Source of the DNA: Durusdinium trenchii
Taxonomy: Eukaryota > Sar > Dinophyceae > Suessiales > Symbiodiniaceae
NCBI GenBank assembly: GCA_963970005.1
Contig: CAXAMN010025695.1
Coordinates: 371,317-435,316, forward strand
Direction of reading: 5' to 3'
Length of the DNA stretch: 64,000 nt
This document shows, piece after piece, positions 21,426-31,800 of the stretch. The notes under the pieces were generated by a model. That model worked only from the letters and a program-made list of their open reading frames with translations. It made no database searches and was not told where the DNA came from. Numbering within the stretch: the first letter of the stretch is position 1; every line of letters starts with the position of its first letter. Made by a program: the position numbers and the translations under genes.

Positions 21426-24400
21426 AAATCATAATAAAAACAAATCATTAAGTTCCAGTTTGTGTCAACCTGATGGAAGGCCATATTGATTAGTATGTTC
21501 CTGTGTTCGTCACCAGGGTGCCCATGTTACTGTTAAGCTATTGTTGGAGACTTTGGAGCTAGGGGAGCTGGACTAGCTGACCCCTGTGCTCATGCCAACC
21601 CAACGGGGGATATATGCTTGAAGCATCGGGATTGCAGATGGTTGCATCTCCAGGGTGCCATGTACCACCCGATTCTTCCATCTACTCAGTGTCACTTGCA
21701 GCTGATGCTGAGCCCCGCCAATCTGTCGACACGCAGAACTGTCTCTCACCACGGACGGCAAAGCCGTTGTCATGAAGATGTCAGAAGGGATCGCTTAGCC
21801 AGAGGCATGAGTCCAGCAATAGAATGTGAGGGACTCGAAATGCAGCACCCAGCCCAAAGTAAAAACCTGATTCGGAATTTGCAGGACTTTGTTTTCCATG
21901 CCTATGTTGGAAGCTATAGTGGTTCGATGTTTCTTTTGATATACAGTATACATTTGCTTTGATTATGATCAGTGCAGCCGGCCTTGTATGGTGCCTCAAA
22001 CTGAGCACTGGCCCTACCGGCTGTCGCCGGAGTGCAGGGTCCTGGATCCACCAACTTTCAGGGTCCGTGCTAGTTTATGGGGAGTGGTCAACCTATTAAG
22101 ATTTCATGATGTAACATGATGTAACTGGTTTAACCTATATATATATATATGGTTATTAATTTAATGGTGTAACTGATGTCAACCTAGTAATTTAATGATG
22201 TAACTGTATTAGGTTTTGGGGAGCTTTGGGATGTCCGTTCGGAGATCATTTTGAAGGCGCAGGTCATAAGCCGGATTGCGAGAATGCTGAGGTGGTTGAC
22301 GAATGACATCACTTGAGAAAAAACCGCATCGTTGAAGGACTGTGATCCTCGAGTCAGGATGGCGATTCAGGATGGCACATCCTGCCACAGATAGGAGGTG
22401 TCGACTAGCAATGCGGAGAACATGTTCCCACATCCAACACACCAACAAAAGCCATTGATCACCTTCATTTCTTGGTCAGTCTTCATCGGTGCTTCGCTTT
22501 CGCATCCACCGACTTTCCGGCCCAACCTGTGGTCTGCCGTCCGTCTCTTGCGGCAGACCGCGACTGGTGAAGGGTGCGTTCGAGGTTTGTTGGGGCTGAA
22601 CTGATCGAAGAAGTGCACGGATCAAGGAAGTGTAGTCATGAAGTATCATGAAGTTTTGCAGCTGCTGCAGTCAGCCATGCAGTTTTTCAACCGTCATGGG
22701 AGGCATGAAGGCAGCATGATGCAGATCCATGTGCCCATTTTACATCCAGCCACTTGTTTGGGTGCAAGACTGACGGTAATGAGTCCTGTTGGCTCAGTGC
22801 ACCAAGAAAAAGTGAGAAAAAGTGGATAAGCAACCAAGGAATGCTTGTGACGCTATCCTCAGAGAAAGCAGATGTCACTTGCCATGGGGTTTCTAGTTCA
22901 TTTTGGTTCATCCACATTCACATGTTTGTGACACTATCCTCGATTACCTTGCTGCTACTTGTCCAAATCTTGCTGTACCAATCTCATGTCTGAAAACAGT
23001 CGATCTTTCTGGGTGCCCATGTCTTCACATCCACCCACTGATGGAAGCAGAGACATTGGTGTGACATGGTGGGAAAATGCACGATTCAAGGTTGAGAAAT
23101 GGGAGACCTCGCAAATCCCAGAAGTGGGAGCATTAGTTTGAGGGTGTACAAGACAAGACATTACTCTACCCCAAGACTTGCATAAGAAATTGTCATACCT
23201 TTGTTTCGCACACCAAGATGATAGGGAGAGACATTCACACACACATATATAGATGTATTATTGTTGCATCTGTCTATGCAAACGCATGTACCTAAAACGC
23301 ATTTAACCGCTGTTTTGGTAAGAAAGGGCCTCGTGACTGTCGGTCTAAAAAATAGGTCACTCCGGTTCTGTGTATTATGCATTATTGATTAATATGCGGA
23401 GTTCCTCCCTCGATGTTGAGCGGATTGCAGCAGTGCTTGCTAGCAGATGGTTGCCGAAGGGCAGAACCTGATTTTGGTGGCTCTACCGGAGGACTGGAGA
23501 TGAAGATCCAATCACACGAGTGCGCAAGAATGGCACCTGAGCGCTGCAAAGCTATGTTTGGTTGGTCTTTTGATGTATATATCCTTGAGAAATACCGGTT
23601 TGCATCCTTCCCAGCCCGGACTGGATTGGGTTCATACATGGATGCAGGTCCCTTTGGAGGATCAGCCATAGGTACATTTCGCTTTGGAATAGATTAGTAA
23701 GTTCAGCAAACATCAGCACGCCCAGTCGGACCATTTGTTCACATGAGAATCCAGGTCTGACATCCATTCACTTGTGGACTCATGGTCCTGGTAAGGCATT
23801 AAAATTCCACCTAATATTGTCTAGCGCTATTACACAGACCACGTGGAGGTCCATGACTTGAGCCACAGACCAGCCATGAAGCCATGTTACAAAGCTTCGC
23901 ACGTCCGACCAGCGCACGTGGCTGGTCGGTGTTCTTTGAGTTTGTTTGCTGAAGTGTGGCCTTGCTCTTGACCTTCCGAAGGCCCAACCCGAGGTACTTA
24001 GACCCTTATTTATAGGCCCTCATCAATTCTTCAAGAGGTGAATATAATAGGAGCACATTGGATGCTAAGCCACGAGTTTGAGCACGTTTACACTTGTGCC
24101 ACCGCCCCCCCCACAAAAAAAAAGAAACATCCAACCACCTCTTGTTCAGTTCGCAGTTCGTGGGTTCCGTTGAACACATGCTGTGACCACATGTGCTCCA
24201 TTGATATATCCTGGTAGTTTTGTTCGACCAATCCGGTTTCATCCGACTCGTTGTTTTTCTTTATTTTTTGGAACAACGGGACACCACACTTCGGTGCGCG
24301 GCGGTTTGGGACCACGGTTGTCGCAGCATACGGTGAACGTCATAAAAAGGTGCCATCGTGACGTGCTCCTTCTTCAAACCGAGAGTGGGACTCACCCGAA

Positions 24401-24595
24401 AAATGGTCATCCTGCGCTCAAGAACCTTGGTTTGAACATGGCCACTCAACAAACTACAAGTCCAAGGTGGCAGCTGATGTGCCGACAAGCAGCTTTCTAT
24501 GCTTGTTTTGTCGTGTGTTGAGTTGTTATTTTCTGGGGTTGAACAATCGATGAGGTGCCTGCCGACTGCACAAGTGATGATGTTGAGTAGATTTG

Positions 24596-24650
24596 GGGGG
24601 AGACAGAGAGGGAGGGAGACGGAGAGAGAGGGACACAGTGAGAGAAAAAT
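24596..24650. repeat. GAGG/GAGA purine-rich tract
   Basis: A stretch of GAG, GGGA and GAGA words on the + strand, a simple low-complexity sequence. Confidence 0.75.
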
Positions 24651-25549
24651 AAGACACCAAAAAAGTATAATAAAGTAGAGAAACACTATAGAACAATAGA
24701 AAGTGAGACGGGACATTCCGACAGTCCAAAAGCTTTCCTTCAGTTTGCCATTCTCAGGATTTGTCGCAACCTGTTGGCTCGAACAGCTAGACATGTGCGT
24801 GAGAACTTAGCAAAACTCAGATTGGCGACATGAGACTGCTTCCACATGCAGGCCCTTGAACTGAAATCCTTGGGCCCATTTCAATGTGAACACTCAGAAC
24901 GCCCGGTCTTTCCTTCCCAAAACCCCCCCCCGCTCTGGAGGGAGACGCTTGCTGCTTGGCAAGCCTTGGTGCCATGGGGCAAACGCACATCAAGTCGGCC
25001 TTGCATATTGAGAGTCGGAAACCTCCTAAGATCCGTGTCGACAAGGAAGATGCGGAGAACATCTTCTTTCGAGGTGGTGTTCTTTTCGAACTCCAGAAAC
25101 CTGCTATAGCTGTAGCAGCACACATACAAAATCATACAAACACAATCCGGCCGGCCGATTGTGTTTGGACTGGACCAGTTATGGACCTTCTGGGCACACA
25201 ACATGCCCAATGCAAAACGAGCCCTTCGTGTTTTGCTTGAAGATGAACATGTTGATAACACATGAAAAAATGTCCAAACACTAGCAACTTATATATCCCT
25301 AAAAATTGGTTGAAAAGGAGTGTCACACACAAACTTGCACAATTTCTACATATACTCTCTCCAAATCCAACGTTCCCCCCCTAAAGTTGATGTTTTTTGG
25401 AGTATATATGAGCAACAGTCCGCAGGGATATAATATGCAAATCCTCCTCAGAGCAAAAGTTGTATGCAATTCCCCGGGAAACACCGAAGACGGTTGGATA
25501 TGTTAGTTGGGGTCCTCAGTGCTGCCAGGGATACGTTGGATTTGGGGAG

Positions 25550-25730
25550 TGTAATAGATATGATTATTGCAATACTATATGGATATATGTATAATATAAT
25601 ATGATATTGTAACACTAGTTGTGTATACTTAATATATGATATGATATATGTAATACTATATGTATACATAATACATACTGTAATATGATATATATATATA
25701 TATAATGCCTATGTATATGTATATATGCAT
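25550..25730. repeat. AT-rich low-complexity tract upstream of the kinase gene
   Basis: Long runs of TATA and ATATGATAT words. It ends just upstream of the kinase start. It may only be composition; no promoter motif is claimed. Confidence 0.7.
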
Positions 25731-25767
25731 GTATATGACTATAGTATGTATTATGTATTCAAGTCCC

Positions 25768-25952
25768 ATGGACTCTTTGGGTATGGGGTGGCGGTCTAGC
25801 TTCACCTCACACCGAAACCGCCCGCAGGAAGATGAGGCGCCGGATGGCTTGACTCAGGTGACCGTGCGGGCAGTGGAGCGGAGTGGCCGGCTCAACATCA
25901 CTGGGCGCTATCACCGACTACCCAAGCGGATGGAAGATGATTATGAGACCAG
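25768..25952 (+). CDS. CDPK: CDPK exon 1 (N-terminal variable region)
   Basis: The reading MDS...GMGWRSSFTSHRNRP to RMEDDYET ends in phase 2 at a GT donor. The start is the weakest point. An alternative first exon could be the MGQTHIKS reading at 24,974, which has a myristoylation-like Gly2. Confidence 0.75.
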
Positions 25953-28802
25953 GTTGAATGCTTGTTCATTGAAGATCCTGCTGATGGGTTTCAAACTTCC
26001 AAACTGTTCGGGAATGTGTCAAGAAACAAATTTTCCAGAATCGTGTTAGTTGGGGTCCTTTGCAGAGTGATCGGTCCTGCCAAGTCCCAGGAAAGCCTTC
26101 CGCAAGTCCTGGGGTCTGGCTACAATGGTGAGGTGAAGCTGGCCAGATGCAAGACCACTGGGGCCAAGTTTGCCGTCAAAGCATTCAAGTTGCGAGGGGT
26201 CAGCAAGGAGAAACGCAAGGACAGTGCTTATATCCAGATCTTGGCTCAATCACCTAAAATCCAGTTGACGCGGAGACGTGGAAATGGACCAGTGATCTAT
26301 GTAGCCTCCTGGGTGTTATGGTTTATCCAAACCATGGCCATGTGATTGAGGTAATGAACCACCAACTTTGCAAGAGGTCTCAATTTGGCCTGGTGCATCT
26401 TTTTTACTGCTCCCAGCTTTCTTTAGACTCTATAGACCCGACCCTGGCGTTTTCTAGACTAGACCTGAAACGCGCGTTTCCAGGAGCTGGAAAGTGAAGC
26501 AGAGATTTTTCTGGGCATGGACCACCCTCATGTGGCTTCCTTGACCGACGTCTACGAGTCCGAAGATCAACTTTACCTGGTCATGGAGTGCATGCTTGGA
26601 GGTGAGCTCTTCGATCGTGTCGTGAAGCGGAAGCGATTTACGGAGAAGGATGCGGCCAAGGCAGTTTATCAGATGTTGCTGGCGGTGAATTACATCCACT
26701 CACATGATGTGGTGCATCGGGATATTAAATTGGAGAACTTCTTGTATGAGGCCCAAGATTCCGATCATTTGAAGTTGATTGACTTCGGTTTTAGCAAGAT
26801 CTGGCAGCCCAATACGACTATGGCTGTGAGCTGTGGCACACTGGCCTATGTGGCACCGGAGGTCCTGGAAAAGTCCTATACCTCGCAATGTGATTTGTGG
26901 CTCACTTGGCGGGCACGAACTGATTTGCGGGTGGTAGCTATTTCTCGTAGGGGACGAGAACTTGATTTTCCAAATGCTCTCAAGTCATCTCAAGTCTTAA
27001 GCTTTGCTTGGTGTCCTGCATTATCTCTACAGTATAACTATACGAACTATACATATCTAATCACCCTAGAGGTGGAAGAAGACGCGCGACCATCGGCTGA
27101 AATAAGGTGGAGTTTGGGTGTGGTCGCCTTCATCCTTCTCTTTGGCTACATGCCTTTCTCCGGCCCTGATGCTTGCTTTGACCGAAAGCGGTGGGCCTCG
27201 AAGTTTTTGGAGATCCCGGTTGATTTGTATTATGAAAACTATTTGGAGGTCTCTCATTTTCAAGACCCACTAAAAGAGGAACACCTTAGCTGGTGACTCT
27301 TTTTTCGCGATTTTACCAACTTGTTTCAGCTTCGACAGCCAGAAGCGGCTCCACCCAAAAAGTTTGATGTTGTGACCTCGCGCGAAAGAAAGTTTCTGCA
27401 TCACGCACGAAGCAACTCAAGGAAACCAAGCAAATTCACGACATCAAGGAGGGGAACTTCACCAAAAAGCCAGCCATTTGGGGTAAAGCCTCGCACACCT
27501 GCAAGGACTTTGTTCAGAAGTTGTTGGTGGTCAACCCCAATAAGAGGCTGACCGCAGCTGAAGCTGTGGAACATCCCTGGCTCAAGGCACAGGATCACCA
27601 GCATGTCATTGATCAGACCATGGTCGAAGACTTGTGCAACTTTGCCAAGGCAGCTTTGGATTGCACTTAGGAAAACTCACATGGACCCAGGTCGAATGGC
27701 ACCCGGGTCGTCCGATGGTTTTCCTTTACACACCGACGTGGTTTTCAGGGTCCATGTGGGTCGCTTCCAGGGCATTTTGTACGTTGGCCCTTTTGGGGGG
27801 GCTGACAGTGTTTCCATGATTTGTGCATAGTTCATCATAGTTCTACATGTCGACATACGGAATAGGTCGAAGAATGTGGCCCGGAATTCGATTTTACGGA
27901 GCTAGAACTATGTTAGGCAGCTCAGGCGCATGGGATTTGCTCTCAAAAGGGTATGATGGGAGTTTCGATTCTTCTTGTGCAGGTCTCAGTCTTCAAGCGC
28001 GCTTGCCTCAACATGCTCAGCTGGTCCTTGGGGGTCGAAGAACGAAAGCAGGTGAGGGATGCCTTCCTGCAGATCGACAAGGATCGCAGTGGCACGATCA
28101 CGATCAACGAGTTCAAGCAGGCCGTGGAGCAAAATCTCCAAATTGATGATGAGACCTTGGAGAAGGCCTTCAAAGCACTGGATGCCAGTCACAAAGATGA
28201 AGTGCACTATCATGAGTTCTTAGCTGCGATGGTGGCGTCCAGGATTCACTTGCACGATCATACCTTGCAGGTGGCCTTTCGTCGCTTTGATGTCGACAAC
28301 TCGGGCTTCATCACCGTGGAGAACCTTCGAGAAGTCTTAGGGCAGACCTTCGAGGGCAATGAGGTGCAGAGCCTCTTGAGTGAGCTCAACCTGAAGAATG
28401 ATGGTGCCATCTCTTACGACGAATGGCTTGAGTACTTGAAGGCGCGTTTTTGTGCGTTGCGAAAGCATTTTGACCACTCGGCGATGCGAGCACCTGGCCC
28501 CAAACAAACATCTAGCAAATCAGAGAGGGTTGAAGGATCTTTTCGTAAGAGGGAGAACGCAGTGGTTGATGTTTGAAATCTTTGTGCAAGTCTCACAGGA
28601 TGTTCAGCCTAAAAATGCCAGCCCGCAGGGTGCTCATGGGGCTGTTGAGCCACACTATGCTGATGCTGCTGCACGTGTGATTGACACAGAGAGGGGGAAG
28701 CATCACAAGCAAGAGGCAGAAGAGGGTCGCACATCCAGCAAGACCGTTCGGTCCAAGAATCTGTCTCAGAACAATTTGGGACGCCTGGAGTTCTTCCACT
28801 GA
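25768..28802 (+). CDS. CDPK: calcium-dependent protein kinase (CDPK), complete 7-exon gene
   Basis: A Ser/Thr kinase switched on by calcium through its own EF-hands. Seven exons join in phase to 1719 nt (572 residues plus stop). The Gly-rich loop LGSGYNGEV starts near residue 77, the ATP lysine is K100 in KFAVKAF, the catalytic HRD is 191-193 in VHRDIKLENFL, DFG is 213-215, and the CGTLAYVAPE activation segment follows. Four EF-hand loops sit at 384-395 (DKDRSGTITINE, canonical), 419-430 (Asp replaces Gly at position 6), 455-466 (Asn replaces Glu at position 12) and 488-499 (starts with Asn). A 67-residue Lys/Arg/Ser-rich tail follows. The ATG at 25768 sits in cccATGG, four nt after an AG that could be a trans-splicing acceptor. 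Donors are GT, GA, GT, GC, GC, GC. Function is inferred from family. Confidence 0.93.
26066..26219 (+). CDS. CDPK: CDPK exon 2 (ATP-binding loop)
   Basis: Acceptor cctttgcag. Holds the glycine loop and the lysine of KFAVKAF. Ends VSKEKRK at a GA donor (AAG followed by gacagt), phase 0. Confidence 0.92.
26484..26896 (+). CDS. CDPK: CDPK exon 3 (helix C, HRD, DFG, activation segment)
   Basis: Acceptor cgtttccag. Runs from ELESEAEIFLGMDHPHVA through VHRDIK, LIDFGFSK and YVAPEV to TSQCDL. A GT donor splits the Leu codon. Intron 3 shares GTGG at both edges, so the exact cut is ambiguous by a few bases. Confidence 0.95.
27107..27170 (+). CDS. CDPK: CDPK exon 4 (kinase subdomain IX-X)
   Basis: The reading WSLGVVAFILLFGYMPFSGP ends after Asp at a GC donor. 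Confidence 0.9.
27413..27652 (+). CDS. CDPK: CDPK exon 5 (kinase C-lobe)
   Basis: The reading QLKETKQIHDIKEGNF runs through DFVQKLLVVNPNKRLTAAEA and HPWL to FAKA, then a GC donor. The frame would hit a stop at 27,668 if the intron were retained. Confidence 0.92.
27675..27765. repeat. short inverted repeat in CDPK intron 5
   Basis: CTCACATGGACCC near the left and GGGTCCATGTGGG near the right are complementary for 11-12 bases around about 65 bp. It resembles the small inverted-repeat elements elsewhere in the window but is not clearly one of the named families. Confidence 0.55.
27983..28441 (+). CDS. CDPK: CDPK exon 6 (junction domain and four EF-hands)
   Basis: Acceptor cttgtgcag. Residues 353-505 hold the junction helix (FKRACLNMLSWSL) and all four EF-hands. 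GC donor after ...EWLEYLK. Confidence 0.95.
28599..28802 (+). CDS. CDPK: CDPK exon 7 (C-terminal tail and stop)
   Basis: Acceptor gtctcacag in matching phase. The reading begins DVQPKNASPQGAHGAVEP and ends NLGRLEFFH, stop TGA. If intron 6 were retained, the frame would instead stop at 28,576. Confidence 0.8.
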   Translation, partial: DVQPKNASPQGAHGAVEPHYADAAARVIDTERGKHHKQEAEEGRTSSKTVRSKNLSQNNLGRLEFFH

Positions 28803-31712
28803 GCAGTTGACTAGTCCACGTTCTTACGTCATGTTGTTAGCATGGCCCGTTTTAAATAAACTATGTTACTATGTTGTCCAAATTTGTCGCTCCTTTTGAC
28901 ATGGCATTCATTTTTTGCCAAGCAGTGCCAAGGAAGTTTTCCGTTTTCCTGTTTGATTTGTTTCTTTCCAGTTTCCTGACGATGTGCCATTCCCCGACCA
29001 AGGAGGGCGTCAGAGCCCCAACACGGCCAAGGAAGCGGAGGGGATGCTCACGGCATCACAAGTGAAGATTGCAGATCAGGATGATGAGGGGAAGCCCCTG
29101 GGAAATCACAGTTGCTGTGACCATGCTGGCTGCCAGCTTCAGTGACAGGTGCAACCCACGACCTCGCCCGTGGGGAAGGATCAGGGAGAAGGATTGAGGC
29201 ATTTGAGGCATTGTTTAAACATAGTCCATGTTTCAAGCATTTCAAACAGTTTGATCAACACGCATCATTTCTCGAGGTGTAGGCGACCTCGATAATTTTT
29301 CCAGGTTGGATTGCCAACGGGTTGGCTGATGTGACACACTGTCAGAAGGCCAGGCACGTGTGCCACTTTAGGGCCAAGGGCGTCTCCAACATCGATAGTG
29401 CTTCGAGCAGAGTGAAGGCTCGTGATACTACATGACAGTACTACATGATAGGGCTTTATATATCATGCTTGATCCGATTCCACTACACAAATGATGCAGT
29501 TTCCATGTGCTGTGGCCTGATAGGGCTTGACGCGCCAATCCGTTGGGAGTCCACGCAGCTCCACGCCGATCTCCGTGGCACCTGCGATCCGGCCAAGCTG
29601 TGATTCGCATCTATCTCCCAGTGCCAACGCAGGCTAACATGGACCCGGTTTTTGGCCCATCGTGAGGATTTTTGGTGCTTTGACTTGGATTTGGTGGTCC
29701 ATGTTGGTCTTCAGGAGCAACTGAGCTTGCTTTGCCAGAGCATGGATACAGTGTGTGAAGTCGACGTAGCGATTTTGCATGGGCCAATTGCTAGCTATTG
29801 TTTTGTGCATCTAAAGAGAGGTTGGACCATTGTTTTTTTCTCTTTAGGTTTGTACTGTAATTCAATGTTCATGGTCCTGGCAGAGTGACCGCAGCTTTCA
29901 CAGGAAAGTCTGAACATCCCACCTGCTGGAGCTTCCAAGCGGTCCCAGCTGCACATCATCCAAGCCCAGTTAGGTCCAGGAATGGGGCTCAGAATGATTG
30001 AGATGTTGAATGTTTGGCGGTCCAGAAACGGGTCCCTGACGTTCAAACCATCAGAATGGATCAAAACGTGTCAAGGGCTCTTGGACCATTCGTGGGGGTA
30101 AGCTGATACGAAGCTAACTGAGTGTGAGCTACAATGACAGGGCCAGGTTTCATTGCCAAATGGTCAGAAGCACTCTTTCACATGGGGGTCCTCTTGGGTT
30201 GGGATCACCTCGAAGCCCTTGTACTTAGGAGATGGGAGCAGCTTTTGGGTTGATGACATGGGAGCAGCTTTTGTGCTTTTCTTGGGAGATCTTAAGATAT
30301 GTGCGGGATGTGCACATAATTCTTAGAGAATATTCGTCCTGTTGTGGCATACAACCCACACGACTGAAGCGATCCCTTGATCCGGACGAGTTGGAGCCGG
30401 AAGCTGCAGCAGTTGCACTGTAGAGGGGGTTTGCCGAAGGGCAACTTCCGCAGCAGTACTATTGAGCAGTTTTGTACAGTCGTCCGAGTAAAGTCATCCT
30501 GGAAGAATGCCAACAGCGGATCAACACTTCCCCTTCCACTCAGCCAATAAGGTCAGGCCTGACTTTGGAGGCATGTGGATGAACAATATGCGTGACATAT
30601 GTTGAAATCCATGTGATGTCCGTTTCAACTACATGTCCAGTTCTAATTACCATCATGTTGAATCTACACTGTGTTTCTAAAAACGATGTTTCCTTGTGTG
30701 TATGAAACTCGTGGCCGATCTTCGTCTTCTTCAGTTTAGACTCCCCTGTTAAAAACTAAACCTAGACCCTTGCAAACTAAAACCATCCTTTGTTTGTGTT
30801 GTGTGATTTTGATGTACTGCGATTTTTTTGGAACTATGTGAAACAGCAGATGTATACTCACATATATTACACATATTTAAATTAGACTAAAGAAATACAA
30901 ATAAATACATGCCATATACAAATTACATCCGAACCCTGAACATTTATAAAATATATCTTCGGCAGCGCAGAAACTATCAAGTGATACATAATTGAAGCAT
31001 GAGGACAGGGGGGAAGAAGGCTTTTGTATTTTGCCTACCAAAACAGTGTAGTTTTTGCCACTATGCTTTTCCAGGGGGCAAATCACACACTCACAATACA
31101 TACATACTAATCAACTTTGCTAATGGGCAATGAATTTTCAGGGTGCCCGGGCAAATGCCATTCTGCCTTTTGTCTCGTCAGTGGGCTTATACTATATATA
31201 TATATAATATTTTAATATATACATAAACCACCGTTTCAAAAGATCCCACAACACCTGTGAGCAGATGGCCGCTGAACGGTTCTCTCCTCTATAGGCCACT
31301 CCAGGGTGACGATCGTTTGAAGAGCTTCACATCGCCCGTTTCACACGAAGGCTCCAGGCTCGGGCTGCTGGGGAAAAAGGCGCGCCTCGGCGGGCCGACC
31401 CACGATCCAGTGGCAGGGTGATCAGTCTGAAAATCATGGCACGGGCCTCTATGGGGCCCATGGCTCAAATTGTGGGTGGGGACGTTCTCATATATAGTAA
31501 TTAATTAAATATGTAATATAGTGACAGGAGTGATAGGCAATGCGCTTCGCTTGCAGACCCATTGATTCGATGGTTCTTCAAGCCGACCCAAAACCGCTTG
31601 CAGGTGCGGCAAGAACACCCACACACACAGTCACACACACACACAGATATATATATATATATATAGAGAGATGTAGACTGTAGACGTCATACCCTGACCC
31701 TAGTCAAGTTAG
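28803..31712. other. intergenic region
   Basis: No exon supported on either strand. AT-rich DNA dominates 30.83-31.10 and 31.18-31.24 kb. A short (CA)n followed by (TA)n tract sits at 31,618-31,665, just upstream of the next start codon. Confidence 0.6.
31618..31665. repeat. (CA)n-(TA)n microsatellite
   Basis: CACACACACAGTCACACACAC followed by a TATATATA run about 50 bp upstream of the WW/ubiquitin-like gene start. Confidence 0.85.
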
Positions 31713-31800
31713 ATGGCCATCGCATGGCAGGGGATTCAGCTGGTGCCCAATGAAGACCTGCGACGGCGCGTGCAGCAGGCGACGGAGGGAGAGGGAAGGA
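31713..31800 (+). CDS. WW/UBL gene exon 1 with start codon
   Basis: ATG in the context gttagATGGcc, directly after an AG that could be a trans-splice or splice acceptor. The reading MAIAWQGIQLVPNED continues LRRRVQQATEGEG. The 3' end is approximate; several GA/GC donors exist, and phase 1 is required by exon 2. Confidence 0.55.

Larger units (their letters stand above)
19259..25767. other. mostly non-coding: channel 3' end and intergenic region
   Basis: No exon could be supported here. Possible but weak coding hints lie at 19,430-19,480 (QFADMSRRFLG), near 21,737 (ELSLTTDGKAVVMKMSEG) and at 24,974-25,073 (reading MGQTHIKSALHIESRK, with a myristoylation-like start). The stretch holds family 2 elements (19.68 and 20.25 kb), a family 1 element (21.31 kb), a purine-rich GAGG tract near 24.6 kb and AT-rich DNA at 25.55-25.73 kb. 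Confidence 0.6.

Noticed and set aside
24974..25073. MGQTHIKS reading as the kinase start with an N-myristoylation signal
   Set aside because: Attractive, but no phase-matched junction to the next kinase exon was found and the ATG at 25,768 gives a complete frame. Kept only as an alternative.
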